NCBI GenBank assembly: GCA_017569285.1
Contig: CP069419.1
Location: 2,542,001-2,606,000, forward strand
Reading direction: 5' to 3'
Origin: Clostridiales bacterium
GTDB lineage: Bacteria > Bacillota > Clostridia > Christensenellales > Aristaeellaceae
Length of the DNA stretch: 64,000 nucleotides
This document shows positions 43,391 through 51,899 of the stretch, piece by piece. Under the pieces are notes generated by a model. It was not told the origin of the DNA, did no database searches, and worked only from the letters and a program-made list of their open reading frames with translations. The first letter of the stretch is position 1. Every line of letters begins with the position of its first letter. The position numbers and the translations under genes were made by a program.

Positions 43391-44473
43391 ATGAACGAAC
43401 AGGAGAACCGGAACCGGAAAATCATTGACGCGGTCATCCGGAAGGAACAGGCGGTTTGTCCGGGATCTGTGGCACTGATCGGAATCTACGGATCCTTTCA
43501 GACGGGAGATGTTCATCCGCTGTCAGACCTGGACCTGCTGATCCTGATCAACGATGACCGCGGATGGCAGCTGGGAAAGGCTTTTATCCAGGAAGACCTA
43601 GGCGTGGGGCATGATATCTACTGCACGAGCTGGGAAAGCCTGCGGCAGGACGCCGAATATGAACACCCCCATATCTCCAAGCTGATGGATTCGCAAATCG
43701 TGTACTGCGCGGATGAAAAGTACAGAGAAGAACTGGAAACGCTCCGGGAACAGGTGCGGAGGAAACTGGCGGAACCGTTCGGGGAAGAGGATTACCGGAA
43801 GGCGGAAAAGGAACTGAAAGAGGCGCGGTGCTGTTTCGCGGATGCTATGACCGCAGAAGAGCTGAATGATGTCCGCCGGAGCGTGGGCGGTGCAGTCTAC
43901 TTTGCGGAAAACGCCCTTGCAATGCTGAACAAAACCTATTTCCGCAAAGGCGTCAGCCGGCGTTATGAAGAATTGGACGCCATGGCGAGAAAACCCGATA
44001 ATCTTTGCGGAATGATTGAAAACGTGCTGGCGGCATCAGGCACGAATGACCTGAAGGAACAGCTGACGCAGCTGATGAGGGGACTTGATTCCTGCTTCCG
44101 CCAGGTAAAGCAGCAGCTGCCGCGGGAAAGAAAGCCCGCCGGTGCGGATACGCTGTCCGGAACCTATGAGGAAATGTTCTCCAACTGGCACGGGAAAATG
44201 GTGCAGGCAGCGGAAAAGGGTGACCGGCACCTGGCGTTTATGAGCCTGGAAAGCCTGAATGAGATGCTGAATGATATCAGCAGCGAGGTGGATATCGGGA
44301 CGTACGATGTCCTTTCCGCATATGATCCCGGGGATCTTCGGAAGACAGCGGAAGGGTTTGAAAAAAACCTGAAGGATTATCTGCAGGAATATGACAGAGC
44401 GGGAATAAAGGCAAACTGTTTCCCCGGTATTGATGCCTTTATTGCCTCCTACCTGGAATCACGGGAAACCTGA
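43391..44473 (+). CDS. Nucleotidyltransferase-domain protein
   Basis: 360 residues. The Pol beta-type motif is GIYGSFQTGDVHPLSDLDLLIL (GS...DxD, about residues 30-50), as in antibiotic nucleotidyltransferases and minimal NTases. The long helical remainder (about 100-360) resembles the KNTase C-terminal partner. ATG at 43391 has GGGAG 9 nt upstream; the frame is open back to 43334 but only from a TTG. The nucleotide acceptor is unknown. Confidence 0.8.
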   Translation: MNEQENRNRKIIDAVIRKEQAVCPGSVALIGIYGSFQTGDVHPLSDLDLLILINDDRGWQLGKAFIQEDLGVGHDIYCTSWESLRQDAEYEHPHISKLMDSQIVYCADEKYREELETLREQVRRKLAEPFGEEDYRKAEKELKEARCCFADAMTAEELNDVRRSVGGAVYFAENALAMLNKTYFRKGVSRRYEELDAMARKPDNLCGMIENVLAASGTNDLKEQLTQLMRGLDSCFRQVKQQLPRERKPAGADTLSGTYEEMFSNWHGKMVQAAEKGDRHLAFMSLESLNEMLNDISSEVDIGTYDVLSAYDPGDLRKTAEGFEKNLKDYLQEYDRAGIKANCFPGIDAFIASYLESRET

Positions 44474-44738
44474 TGTACCGGGACCTTTTGAACGTCATCA
44501 CTGAATGAGTATGATTCTCCGGAGAAGCTATCGTAAGCCAAAGGCATACAGAATAATATGAGGTCATACAGATTATGATATGCAGATAATTCAGAGCATT
44601 GATTCTGGAGACAAAAAATCCGCAAATGAAAATCTTTAGAAATACAATGAATTATCCAGAAATTCTCAGGAAAACAGACTAATAGGGACAAAAAGCATAC
44701 AGTCGCCGGATAACGGAGTAAATCGGCCAATCTTAAGT

Positions 44739-44766
44739 TTGACTTTCTTTGATCTTTGAATATAAT
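44739..44766 (+). promoter_or_regulatory. Promoter of the hsp20 gene
   Basis: TTGACT (44739-44744), 16-nt spacer, TATAAT (44761-44766). No CIRCE inverted repeat (HrcA site) is seen. The 260 nt before it (from 44474) are AT-rich and hold no gene. Confidence 0.8.
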
Positions 44767-44772
44767 ATAATC

Positions 44773-44895
44773 AGCGTTCGGAAGAGCGGGGTGGCCGGAG
44801 ACCACAAAGTGCACGACCTGCATAAAGGCCAGATTGCGACCCGGCATGACGGGTGAGAAGCCCGGCGATGAAGGCCATGAATGGAGGTTGTTATT
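44773..44895 (+). promoter_or_regulatory. Structured 5' leader of hsp20, possible RNA thermometer
   Basis: The 120-nt leader contains several short hairpins (GTGG/CCAC, TGCA/TGCA, ACCCG/CGGGT). CGACCT near 44812 can pair with AGGTTG of the ribosome site GGAGGTTG before the hsp20 ATG (six pairs with one G-U). Small heat-shock genes are often under RNA thermometers that mask this site, so heat-released translation is a hypothesis here. Confidence 0.4.
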
Positions 44896-45357
44896 ATGAG
44901 TACTTATCTTCCCAGCGTATTCGGTGAGAACCTGATGGATGTCTTTGATGACTTTGACCGGAACTTCTTCCGTGGATTAACCCGTCCTGAGCATGTTCTT
45001 TACGGCAGAAATGCACAGCACATGATGAAGACGGATGTAAAGGAAACGGATGAAGGATACGAAGTCGATGTGGATCTGCCCGGATTCAAGAAAGAAGAAA
45101 TCAAGCTGAATCTGGAAAATGGTTATCTGACCATTGCGACAGAGAAAGCACTGGAAAAGAAGCAGGAGAACAAGAAAGGTAAAGTCCTGCGCCAGGAGCG
45201 GTACTCCGGTACAATGCAGCGCAGCTTCTATGTCGGTGACAGTGTGACCGAGGAAGACATCAAGGCGAAGTATGAAAACGGTGTGCTGAGTCTGACGATT
45301 CCGAAGAAGGAACAGCAGAAGGTTAGTGAGAAGAAACAGATCCTGATCGAAGGTTAA
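44896..45357 (+). CDS. Small heat shock protein, Hsp20/alpha-crystallin family
   Basis: 153 residues. The alpha-crystallin domain (about 45-140) runs from KTDVKETDEGYEVDVDLPGF through GYLTIATEKA to YENGVLSLTIPKKE, followed by the IxI-like tail KQILIEG. It is an ATP-independent holdase. ATG at 44896 is chosen because GGAGG lies 8 nt upstream; the ATG at 44881 precedes that site. Codon choice is clearly more AT-rich than in genes left of 41.7 kb. FtsH follows after a terminator. Confidence 0.95.
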   Translation: MSTYLPSVFGENLMDVFDDFDRNFFRGLTRPEHVLYGRNAQHMMKTDVKETDEGYEVDVDLPGFKKEEIKLNLENGYLTIATEKALEKKQENKKGKVLRQERYSGTMQRSFYVGDSVTEEDIKAKYENGVLSLTIPKKEQQKVSEKKQILIEG

Positions 45358-45394
45358 CTGACATACCTGAGGATCGGTCCATGTAAACCAAATC

Positions 45395-45450
45395 AGAGGA
45401 CTCCGGCTCAATAGTGAGTCGGAGTCCTCTGCCTTTTCTTCAGTTTTTTT
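45395..45450 (+). terminator. Intrinsic terminator between hsp20 and ftsH
   Basis: An 11-bp stem AGAGGACTCCG/CGGAGTCCTCT with an inner CTCA/TGAG extension, followed by T-rich sequence including a run of seven T. Confidence 0.85.
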
Positions 45451-45523
45451 CCTGTTGTTCTTCCGGTTTTCACTTGCCCTTCATGTTCAGGGTATAAGAT
45501 ACCGTTTAGAAGGAGATGGTCTT

Positions 45524-47356
45524 ATGATCAAGGATTCCGATCAGAACAAAAAGCCGCTCATTTTCTATATGGCTGTTGCAGTCATCGTGATTATGCTGCT
45601 GAATGCGTTCGTTTTTCCGATGCTGTTGCAGCGTCAGGTTCAGGAAGTCGGTTACAGCGATTTTCTGAAAATGGTGGATTCAAAACAGGTATCAGAAGTA
45701 TCCATGGATGAAAACGGAGAGCAATTGATCTTTATTGCCAAAAGCAAAGACGGACAGGATGGCATCTATAAGACAGCGGTTTTCCCGGATAACAGTCTGC
45801 GCCAACGGCTGGAGGATGCCGGTGTTTCCTTTTCCGCACAAATCCCAACTCAGAACAATCCGCTGATCAGTTTTTTGATCAGCTGGGTAATCCCGATCGC
45901 GCTGTTCTGGGCATTGGGACGGATATTATCAAAGCGGATGATGGGCGGGATGAATGCGCTGAGCTTCGGCAAATCCGGTGCGAAGATTGTTGCTTCAGAA
46001 TCAACGGGTGTAACTTTCGAAGATGTAGCCGGTGAGGAAGAAGCCAAGGAAGCACTGAAAGAGATTGTTGATTTTCTGGAACACCCGGGTAAATATGCCT
46101 CCATTGGCGCCAAACTGCCTAAAGGCGCGCTGCTTGTCGGACCTCCCGGAACAGGTAAAACTTTGCTGGCGAAAGCTGTTGCCGGTGAGGCCAAGGTTCC
46201 TTTCTTTTCCATTTCCGGCAGCGAATTTGTAGAGATGTTTGTCGGTATGGGTGCAGCAAAAGTCAGGGACCTGTTCAAACAGGCGAACGAAAAGGCGCCC
46301 TGTATCGTTTTTATTGATGAAATTGATACAATCGGCAAAAAAAGAGATACCGGAGCCGGCATCGGCGGCAATGACGAACGTGAACAGACCCTGAATCAGC
46401 TGCTGACAGAAATGGACGGCTTTGACGGGAAAAAGGGTGTGGTCATTCTGGCAGCAACCAACCGGCCTGAATCTCTGGATCCTGCACTTCTGCGCCCGGG
46501 CCGTTTTGACAGAAGGATTCCGGTTGAACTGCCGGATGTCGGCGGCCGTGAAGCAATTCTGCGTGTGCACAGCAAGGGGATCAGAATGGCCGATAACATT
46601 GACCTGAAAGCCGTCGCCAGGGCAACAAGCGGTGCAAGCGGTGCGGAACTGGCCAATATCATTAATGAGGCAGCTCTGCGCGCAGTACGGCTGGGCCGCG
46701 ATACTGTTACACAGGATGACCTGATGGAAAGTGTGGAAACGGTTATTGCCGGTTATCAGCGTAAAAATGCAGTTATGTCTGAGAGTGAAAAGAAAATAGT
46801 TTCCTATCACGAAATCGGTCACGCACTGGTGGCAGCTCTGCAGACCAATTCGGCACCTGTGACAAAGATCACGATTATCCCCAGGACATCCGGCGCTCTT
46901 GGATATACCATGCAGGTGGATGAAGATGAGCATTATCTGATGTCACGTGAAGAACTGTATAATAAGATTGTTACCCTGACAGGCGGGCAGGCAGCTGAAC
47001 AACTGGTTTTCCACTCCATCACCACGGGCGCGAGCAATGATATTGAAAAGGCAACCCGGCTGGCACGCGGGATGATTACCCGCTATGGCATGGGTGATTT
47101 CGGCATGGTGGCACTGGAAACACTGAACAGTCAGTATCTGGGTCAGGATACCTCCCTGGCATGCAGTCCTGCTTTTGCGGAAAAGATTGATGAACAGGTA
47201 GTCGCATTGGTAGAAGAAGCCCGGAAGAAAGCAGACAGTATTCTGCGGGAACACGAAGATAAACTCCATGAACTGGCAGCATACCTTCTAAACAAAGAAA
47301 CCATTACCGGTGAAGAGTTTATGAGCATCCTAAATGCTGATGATCAAAAATCATAA
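45524..47356 (+). CDS. ftsH: ATP-dependent zinc metalloprotease FtsH
   Basis: 610 residues anchored by two N-terminal helices (about 12-35 and 112-132) around a small external domain. AAA+ module: Walker A GPPGTGKT (206-213), Walker [12 protein letters not shown] region [18 protein letters not shown]. Peptidase: HEIGH zinc site His429/Glu430/His433. It degrades membrane and regulatory proteins. ATG at 45524 with GAAGGAG upstream was chosen. It is somewhat short at the C-terminus. The hsp20-ftsH pair is AT-richer than the flanks and is probably an additional stress-linked copy rather than the housekeeping one (inference). Confidence 0.95.
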   Translation: MIKDSDQNKKPLIFYMAVAVIVIMLLNAFVFPMLLQRQVQEVGYSDFLKMVDSKQVSEVSMDENGEQLIFIAKSKDGQDGIYKTAVFPDNSLRQRLEDAGVSFSAQIPTQNNPLISFLISWVIPIALFWALGRILSKRMMGGMNALSFGKSGAKIVASESTGVTFEDVAGEEEAKEALKEIVDFLEHPGKYASIGAKLPKGALLVGPPGTGKTLLAKAVAGEAKVPFFSISGSEFVEMFVGMGAAKVRDLFKQANEKAPCIVFIDEIDTIGKKRDTGAGIGGNDEREQTLNQLLTEMDGFDGKKGVVILAATNRPESLDPALLRPGRFDRRIPVELPDVGGREAILRVHSKGIRMADNIDLKAVARATSGASGAELANIINEAALRAVRLGRDTVTQDDLMESVETVIAGYQRKNAVMSESEKKIVSYHEIGHALVAALQTNSAPVTKITIIPRTSGALGYTMQVDEDEHYLMSREELYNKIVTLTGGQAAEQLVFHSITTGASNDIEKATRLARGMITRYGMGDFGMVALETLNSQYLGQDTSLACSPAFAEKIDEQVVALVEEARKKADSILREHEDKLHELAAYLLNKETITGEEFMSILNADDQKS

Positions 47357-47703
47357 ACAGATCGACGGAACTGAACGCTATTGATGAAGGGCAGCTGAAA
47401 AGGCTGGCAGAGGTTGAGCAGGCACGGAAAGAGCAGGAAAAGCTGAATCAGAACAGGGATGACGATAAAGCCGGAACCATTGTGGCAATTTAATAAGGAA
47501 ACGATCGGCGCTTCATGCCTCACAGGAGGTGGAAGCACCGGTTTTTCTGTTTTGGGCTGGAACGCTGATTTCTTAGGCGTTAGGGGTTTGTCTCTGTGGA
47601 AAAAACTGCTCGGATATGGTAAAATTCTGGAACGATGGCAGGCAACTGTCATCGTAGAATAGATGGGAAAAGGAATGTGCCATGAAGAAGAGGTGCATGC
47701 GCA
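47357..47703. other. Gene-free stretch with a degraded coding remnant
   Basis: From 47365 to 47491 one frame reads as a charged, helical peptide (LKRLAEVEQARKEQEKLNQN, ending AI before TAA) with no start codon or ribosome site; it looks like the broken C-terminus of a lost gene. The rest shows no coding signal. This supports a rearranged island. Confidence 0.4.
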
Positions 47704-48039
47704 ATGCCTCGCCAGGATGTTTTTGAAATGCCGTTTGAAAAGGTTTATCAGTGCCTTGTCCAGAAGGCTGAACGGAAAGGCCGGACACAGGAAGAAGTGG
47801 ATCAGGTTATCAAATGGCTAACCGGGTATGTCAGCATGGATAATCTGGAGGGCCTGACCTACGGACAGTTTTTATCCCTGGCCCCTATGTGGAATCCGCG
47901 ATCTGAACTGATCACCGGCTCCATCTGCGGGGTTAAGGTTGAGGAAATTGATGATCCTATGGCAAAGAAGATGCGGCAGCTGGATAAACTGATCGATGAA
48001 CTGGCGACAGGAAAACCGATGGAGAAGGTGCTGAGATGA
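47704..48039 (+). CDS. DUF2200 family protein
   Basis: 111 residues. The sequence KVYQCLVQKAERKGRTQEEVDQVIKWLTGY matches the DUF2200 family, small soluble proteins of unknown function. The stop overlaps the next gene's start by 4 nt (ATGA), so the pair is co-translated. Confidence 0.85.
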   Translation: MPRQDVFEMPFEKVYQCLVQKAERKGRTQEEVDQVIKWLTGYVSMDNLEGLTYGQFLSLAPMWNPRSELITGSICGVKVEEIDDPMAKKMRQLDKLIDELATGKPMEKVLR

Positions 48040-48371
48040 CGATTGATGAATATATAGCTGCACAACCGGAAAAGCTCCAGCCACTTCTTATATCAGTACG
48101 GGAAACCATTTGTACTGTACTTCCTGATGCCGAAGAGCGGATCAGCTATAAAATGCCAACGTTCTGGAAGCGGCACAATCTGATCCACTTTGCAGCCATG
48201 AAGAATCACCTGGGGATTTATCCGGGGGATGGCGGCGTGAATGCGTTCAAAGACGAAATTGAGGAACGTGGTCTGAAATATAGCAAAGGAGCAATCCAAT
48301 TTCCGTATGAGAAGGTCGATCTGGAATTGATCGGACGAATTGCCGAGTGGTGCGGGATGAATAATCGATGA
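48036..48371 (+). CDS. DUF1801/YdhG-like small protein (frataxin-like fold)
   Basis: 111 residues. TIDEYIAAQPEKLQPLLISVRETI and AEERISYKMPTFW are typical of the DUF1801 (YdhG/YjbR-related) group, proposed iron chaperones with a frataxin-like fold. The C-terminal KGAIQFPYEKVDLELIGRI agrees. It is coupled to the DUF2200 gene. Function is not shown by the sequence. Confidence 0.85.
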   Translation: MTIDEYIAAQPEKLQPLLISVRETICTVLPDAEERISYKMPTFWKRHNLIHFAAMKNHLGIYPGDGGVNAFKDEIEERGLKYSKGAIQFPYEKVDLELIGRIAEWCGMNNR

Positions 48372-48426
48372 TCGTATGGTAAACTTTCAAAGGCGGTTTT
48401 ACTCCGCCGATGACCGTTGAATCTTG

Positions 48427-48605
48427 CACGGTAGTAGAACCTCTGAATATCTACTACCATTTGACTACCATCCATTGCCGCGATTTGCCGGGTTCGCCCG
48501 GTTTTCCCGCAGGAATGTACGATTTCCCCGGTGCGCAAATCGCGGCAAAACGTCGCCTTAGGAGGCTTTACTGACCAATGACGAAGATCTTATTTATCTG
48601 CCATG
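48427..48605 (+). repeat. Left copy of a long imperfect direct repeat (att-like)
   Basis: Blocks TAGTAGAA, CTACTAC, GATTTGCCG, CCCGCAGGAA, TGCGCAAATCGCGGCA, AGGAGGC and ATCTTATTTATCTGCCATGG occur in the same order as in 51253-51455. The repeat ends inside the coding start of a phosphatase gene fragment. Confidence 0.7.
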
Positions 48606-48619
48606 GCAACAGTGACTAA
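48578..48619 (+). pseudogene. Truncated 5' end of a low-molecular-weight protein phosphatase gene
   Basis: ATG plus 12 codons (MTKILFICHGNSD) then TAA. The ILFICHGN part is the start of the P-loop of LMW phosphatases and equals that of the intact gene at 51429. An AGGAGG site 12 nt upstream matches the same spacing in the intact copy. The reading frame is lost before the catalytic Arg. Confidence 0.75.
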
Positions 48620-48751
48620 GGGGTTGGCAGGACGCCCCTAAAACGCGGCAAAACGCTGCAAAACGCGGCAGGTAAAAAGGAAATTACTACTGTTTTACTA
48701 CTACTGGTGAAATTTTGCCGAAAATATGAAAATCAACGCTATATGAAAAAA

Positions 48752-48776
48752 CGCTGGCCTTTGAAAAACAAGGGTT
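48752..48776 (+). repeat. Short imperfect direct repeat, copy 1
   Basis: CGCTGGCCTTTGAAAAACAA followed by GGGTT; an imperfect match to 48955-48979. Each copy contains a CCTT/AAGG inverted core, as att cores of integrases often do. Confidence 0.5.
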
Positions 48777-48954
48777 CGGCGCTTTTTCAGTAGTAAATCA
48801 TATTATTGATCAAGCGAATATGTTCCGGCTTTATCGGCTTAGCAGATTGATCAGTGCCAGCCGGATAAGGTTTATAGTTGACTTTGTTCGGCAACAGAGT
48901 GATTACTAAAGTTACTATTTCTGTATAAAAACTATTGGGAAGGAAATGAAAAAG

Positions 48955-48979
48955 CGCTGACCTTGAAAACACAAGGATT
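48955..48979 (+). repeat. Short imperfect direct repeat, copy 2
   Basis: CGCTGACCTTGAAAACACAA followed by GGATT, the partner of the copy at 48752. Confidence 0.5.
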
Positions 48980-49220
48980 AAGTTCAAAAAAGCGGCACGT
49001 AGGAAAGATGAAAAATATCTCATTGTATTCTGTGATGTCAGGAGGAAGGACGTGGAAAAGTTTATCCATGCTATCGAGGAGAAGAATCAAGGATTCATGG
49101 CTCACTCCTTATGCCCTTATTATACCACATATCACCCTCTAAATGTTGATTTTATAGGCTTTTCAGCACTTTTATATGACAAAATCCGAGGCTTTTGCCT
49201 CGGACTTTGTCGACAGTCTG

Positions 49221-49256
49221 AAACGGCTTCCGGGGCGGAAGCCGTTTTCTTTGATT
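49221..49256 (+). terminator. Strong intrinsic terminator
   Basis: A perfect 12-bp stem AAACGGCTTCCG/CGGAAGCCGTTT with a GGG loop, followed by TCTTTGATTT. A second hairpin (CCGAGGC/GCCTCGG) lies 25 nt upstream. No intact gene precedes it, which points to a deleted gene. Confidence 0.85.
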
Positions 49257-49282
49257 TATGACGGAAAGTTGCTTTCTGATCC

Positions 49283-49311
49283 TTCTGATTTACGGTGAAT
49301 AATGGTATAAT
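49283..49311 (+). promoter_or_regulatory. Promoter of the YitT-type gene, extended -10
   Basis: TTCTGA (49283-49288), 17-nt spacer, perfect TATAAT (49306-49311) preceded by TGG, which may compensate for the weak -35. Confidence 0.6.
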
Positions 49312-49357
49312 GGTTTATCGTTGGAAACGGTTGTGTTTTGGAGGAAAGAGGAGTCGC

Positions 49358-50218
49358 ATGTCCAAAGAGCAGAAGGTTACCCTGAAGGAATGGCTGTATA
49401 TCACGATCGGTATCCTGATCATGACGGTGGGGATCTATTTCTTTAAATTCCCCAACCATTTTTCCACCGGCGGCGTGACGGGTATCGCCATTGTTCTCGG
49501 CCATTATATTCCGTCCATTACACCCGGCACACTTGTGACGATCATCAATATCGGGCTGCTGATTCTTGGCTTTGCGGTCTTTGGAAGATCCTTCGGGATC
49601 AGGACAGTCTACGCATCCCTGCTGATGTCCGGCACACTGCGGCTGCTTGAGGTTATTTGTCCCATGAGCGGCCCGATGACTTCACAGCCGCTGGTGGAAC
49701 TGTTTTTCGCGGTCGGACTTCCGGCGGTCGGCTCCGCCATCCTGTTTAATCTGGATGCATCCTCCGGCGGAACGGATATCATCGCAATGATCCTGAAAAA
49801 GCATACGGCACTGAACATCGGTGTCGCGCTGCTGTGCAGCGATATCATCATTACGGTATCCGCCTGTTTTGCCTTCGGTATGGAGACGGGCCTTTTCTCC
49901 GTTCTCGGACTGATCATCCAATCGCTGTTCATGGACCAGGTGATGGACAACCTGAAGACCAAGAAGTGTTTCCAGATCATCACCTCCAATCCTGAACCCA
50001 TCGAACAGTTTATTACCGCGGAGCTTCATCGCGGAGCGACCCGGCTGCACGGGGAAGGATCCTATACCCATGAAGGGAAGACTGTGCTGCTGGCAGTGGT
50101 ATCCCGGCATGAAGCGGTGCAGCTGCGGAATTATATCCACAAGCAGGATCCGGCAGCCTTTATGATCATTACCTCCAGTACGGAGATTATCGGAAAAGGA
50201 TTCAGGGGCGTAAATTAA
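49358..50218 (+). CDS. YitT family membrane protein
   Basis: 286 residues. Five to six helices (about 12-185) with GIYFFKFPNHFSTGGVTGIAIVLG and SSGGTDIIAMILKKHTALNIG are diagnostic for YitT/DUF161. The C-terminal 80 residues are the DUF2179 cytosolic domain (RGATRLHGEGSYTHEGKTVL). Function is unknown; a carrier role is suspected for the family. ATG at 49358 with GAGGAG upstream is used. It is intact inside the otherwise decayed island. Confidence 0.92.
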   Translation: MSKEQKVTLKEWLYITIGILIMTVGIYFFKFPNHFSTGGVTGIAIVLGHYIPSITPGTLVTIINIGLLILGFAVFGRSFGIRTVYASLLMSGTLRLLEVICPMSGPMTSQPLVELFFAVGLPAVGSAILFNLDASSGGTDIIAMILKKHTALNIGVALLCSDIIITVSACFAFGMETGLFSVLGLIIQSLFMDQVMDNLKTKKCFQIITSNPEPIEQFITAELHRGATRLHGEGSYTHEGKTVLLAVVSRHEAVQLRNYIHKQDPAAFMIITSSTEIIGKGFRGVN

Positions 50219-50378
50219 TAAAATGGTTTGCATCTGATCTGTGCTGCTCTTGATTATGACCTGAGAAAATCGGAAAACATATGTTGGAAATGCTAGCCAA
50301 GTTCAGGAATGAAGGGATCATAGAATGAATCATTTTATACTATGGGTATAATGACAAACACTTTGAGGTATCTTTCAT

Positions 50379-50582
50379 ATGCTCTGTTATGCTTTTCGAA
50401 TTCTACGACAGAAGAATTATGAGAAGATTGCCACAGAGGATTTCATGCATGTGGAAGATATGCTGGCAGCAATTCTTTCCCGTGGCATTGCCCAGCAGTT
50501 GAAGCAAGGTTTGTATCGGACTTATATTGAGCATAACGAACAGAGCAAAACGCTGCGGGGCAAATTGAATCGCTTGATCTGA
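50379..50582 (+). pseudogene. Fragment of an McrC-type restriction subunit gene
   Basis: About 67 residues (LCYAFRILRQKNYEKIATED, then a segment ending LKQGLYRTYIEHNEQSKTLR and GKL) match the interior of McrC-family proteins, the partner of the McrB GTPase in 5-methylcytosine restriction. There is no normal N-terminus (a TGA lies just upstream), and the frame stops where McrC should continue for some 250 residues. Another frame then reads NRPFVEIADSLDRIVYENFG to a stop at 50664, perhaps the end of a different lost gene. No mcrB is present. It is a relic of a defence system. Confidence 0.7.
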
Positions 50583-50688
50583 ATCGACCTTTTGTTGAGA
50601 TTGCTGACTCTCTGGATCGGATCGTATATGAGAACTTTGGCAATACTTTGAAGAGGATCGCATAGAAGTAAAAAGGCGGTGAAGCTGA

Positions 50689-51255
50689 GTGATACATCTG
50701 GATGCCAACCGTTTGATGGAAAGTCAGTTGGCAAGAAGCATGGGCTTGGACAAATATGCCGATATCATGGAAGCTGCCAGGAAGAACGATGTTTCTTCAG
50801 ATGCCTCATTCCAGCATGCATTCAATGCGTTTTACCGGGTAAGGCGAAACGCTGAATGGAGAAAGTGTTACTACAAGCTTTTTGAACGGGCGAAAAAGGA
50901 GAATTATTCCTTTGCAGATGTGATTGGCTGTCTGTACGTAGAAACGGGGAATATTGAGGCCTCCTTTTCCTCTAAGATGATTGCGACGATCGATCCGAAT
51001 AAACCGATCTGGGATCAGTACGTTTTGCAGAACCTGGGGCTGGAATTGAAGGGCAAGAATCCCCGGGAACGGGTTGAGAATGCCATTCTGATTTATGATC
51101 AGATAGAGATATGGTATAAAGACTATCTGTCCACGGAAGAGGCGCGGAAGAATATCGAGGAATTTGACAGATGGCTGCCATCATACAGTTGGATTCCGGA
51201 AATAAAGAAGATTGATTATCTACTTTGGAGCCGACGGGAAGAAGAATCCGAGTAG
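50689..51255 (+). CDS. Conserved hypothetical protein
   Basis: 188 residues, soluble and helical. The sequence (MGLDKYADIMEAAR, RVRRNAEWRKCYYKLFERAK, IEASFSSKMIATIDPNKP, IWDQYVLQNLGLELKG) looks like a conserved family found in many bacteria, but I cannot attach a function; a helix-hairpin-helix-like DNA-binding fold is conceivable. The start is GTG, with a weak GGCGGTGAAG site. It lies between the mcrC fragment and the right-hand direct repeat, so it may belong to the inserted element. Confidence 0.6.
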   Translation: MIHLDANRLMESQLARSMGLDKYADIMEAARKNDVSSDASFQHAFNAFYRVRRNAEWRKCYYKLFERAKKENYSFADVIGCLYVETGNIEASFSSKMIATIDPNKPIWDQYVLQNLGLELKGKNPRERVENAILIYDQIEIWYKDYLSTEEARKNIEEFDRWLPSYSWIPEIKKIDYLLWSRREEESE

Positions 51256-51455
51256 TAGAAAAATCCCGTTTTACTACTTTTCTACTACTTTTGGCGGCCT
51301 CGATTTGCCGCATTTTGCCGCGTTTTGCCGAGTGATGAATTTCATTTTGGAAAGTGCGGGACAGATTTGACCCGCAGGAAACTGCGCAAAACGCGGCATC
51401 CTGCGGCATAAGGGGGCATCTTGTTCAGGTGATCAGAATCTTATTTATCTGCCAC
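51253..51455 (+). repeat. Right copy of the long imperfect direct repeat (att-like)
   Basis: It carries the same ordered blocks as 48427-48605 (TAGTAGAA, TACTAC, GATTTGCCG, CCCGCAGGAA, TGCGCAAAACGCGGCA, AGGGGGC, ATCTTATTTATCTGCCACGG) and runs into the intact phosphatase gene. Extra GCCGCATTTTGCCGCG units lie within. Confidence 0.7.
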
Positions 51456-51899
51456 GGCAATATCTGCCGGAGCGCCGCCGCGGAGATGGTGCTGCGGCAG
51501 ATGATTGAGGAACGGCACCTTTCCGGGATCGCGGTATCATCCGCCGCGGCAACGCGGGAGGAGATCGGAAACGACGTGTATCCCCCGATGAAGAAGGCGC
51601 TGGCGGCGGCCGGATATGTGTGCCATCCGCACGCGGCGCGGCAGACCACGCGGGACGATTACCGGAAATACGACTACATCATCGGTATGGACGATGAGAA
51701 CATGTGGGATATGAAATACCTGTACGGCGGGGACCCGGACGGAAAGCTGTCCATGCTGCTGGACTGGGCCGGGATGCCGGGAAGGGAGATTGACGACCCG
51801 TGGTATACCCGGGATTTCACCGGGGTGTTGCGGCAGATTGAGGACGGATGCAGGGGGCTGCTGGACCGGATTGCGGAAACGGGGGAAAACAGGAAATGA
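51429..51899 (+). CDS. Low-molecular-weight protein-tyrosine phosphatase
   Basis: 156 residues. The P-loop CHGNICRS carries nucleophile Cys8 and Arg14. The general acid loop is DDPWYT with Asp123. Such enzymes dephosphorylate tyrosine or arginine residues. GTG at 51429 follows AGGGGG by 12 nt, a long spacing identical to that of the truncated copy at 48578; the frame is open upstream but only through repeat sequence. It overlaps the TPR gene by 4 nt and heads a three-gene operon. The 5' end lies inside the direct repeat, so its present upstream region may have been replaced by the insertion. Confidence 0.92.
   Translation: MIRILFICHGNICRSAAAEMVLRQMIEERHLSGIAVSSAAATREEIGNDVYPPMKKALAAAGYVCHPHAARQTTRDDYRKYDYIIGMDDENMWDMKYLYGGDPDGKLSMLLDWAGMPGREIDDPWYTRDFTGVLRQIEDGCRGLLDRIAETGENRK

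Larger units (their letters stand above)
48372..49282. other. Repeat- and scrap-rich noncoding stretch
   Basis: About 0.9 kb without a real gene. It holds the left copy of a direct repeat (48427-48605), a truncated phosphatase start (48578-48619), GCGGCAAAACG-type repeats near 48645 with TACTACT in inverted orientation, two 25-nt imperfect repeats (48752 and 48955), and a strong terminator at 49221. The open frame at 49052-49261 begins with a good ribosome site, but its second half is made of terminator hairpins, so it is at best a gene remnant. Confidence 0.6.

Noticed and set aside
47459-47662. 67-residue gene after ftsH
   Set aside because: No ribosome site, and it overlaps a more coding-like remnant in another frame.
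49052-49261. 69-residue gene with a good ribosome site
   Set aside because: The second half consists of two terminator hairpins, so any gene that began here is broken.
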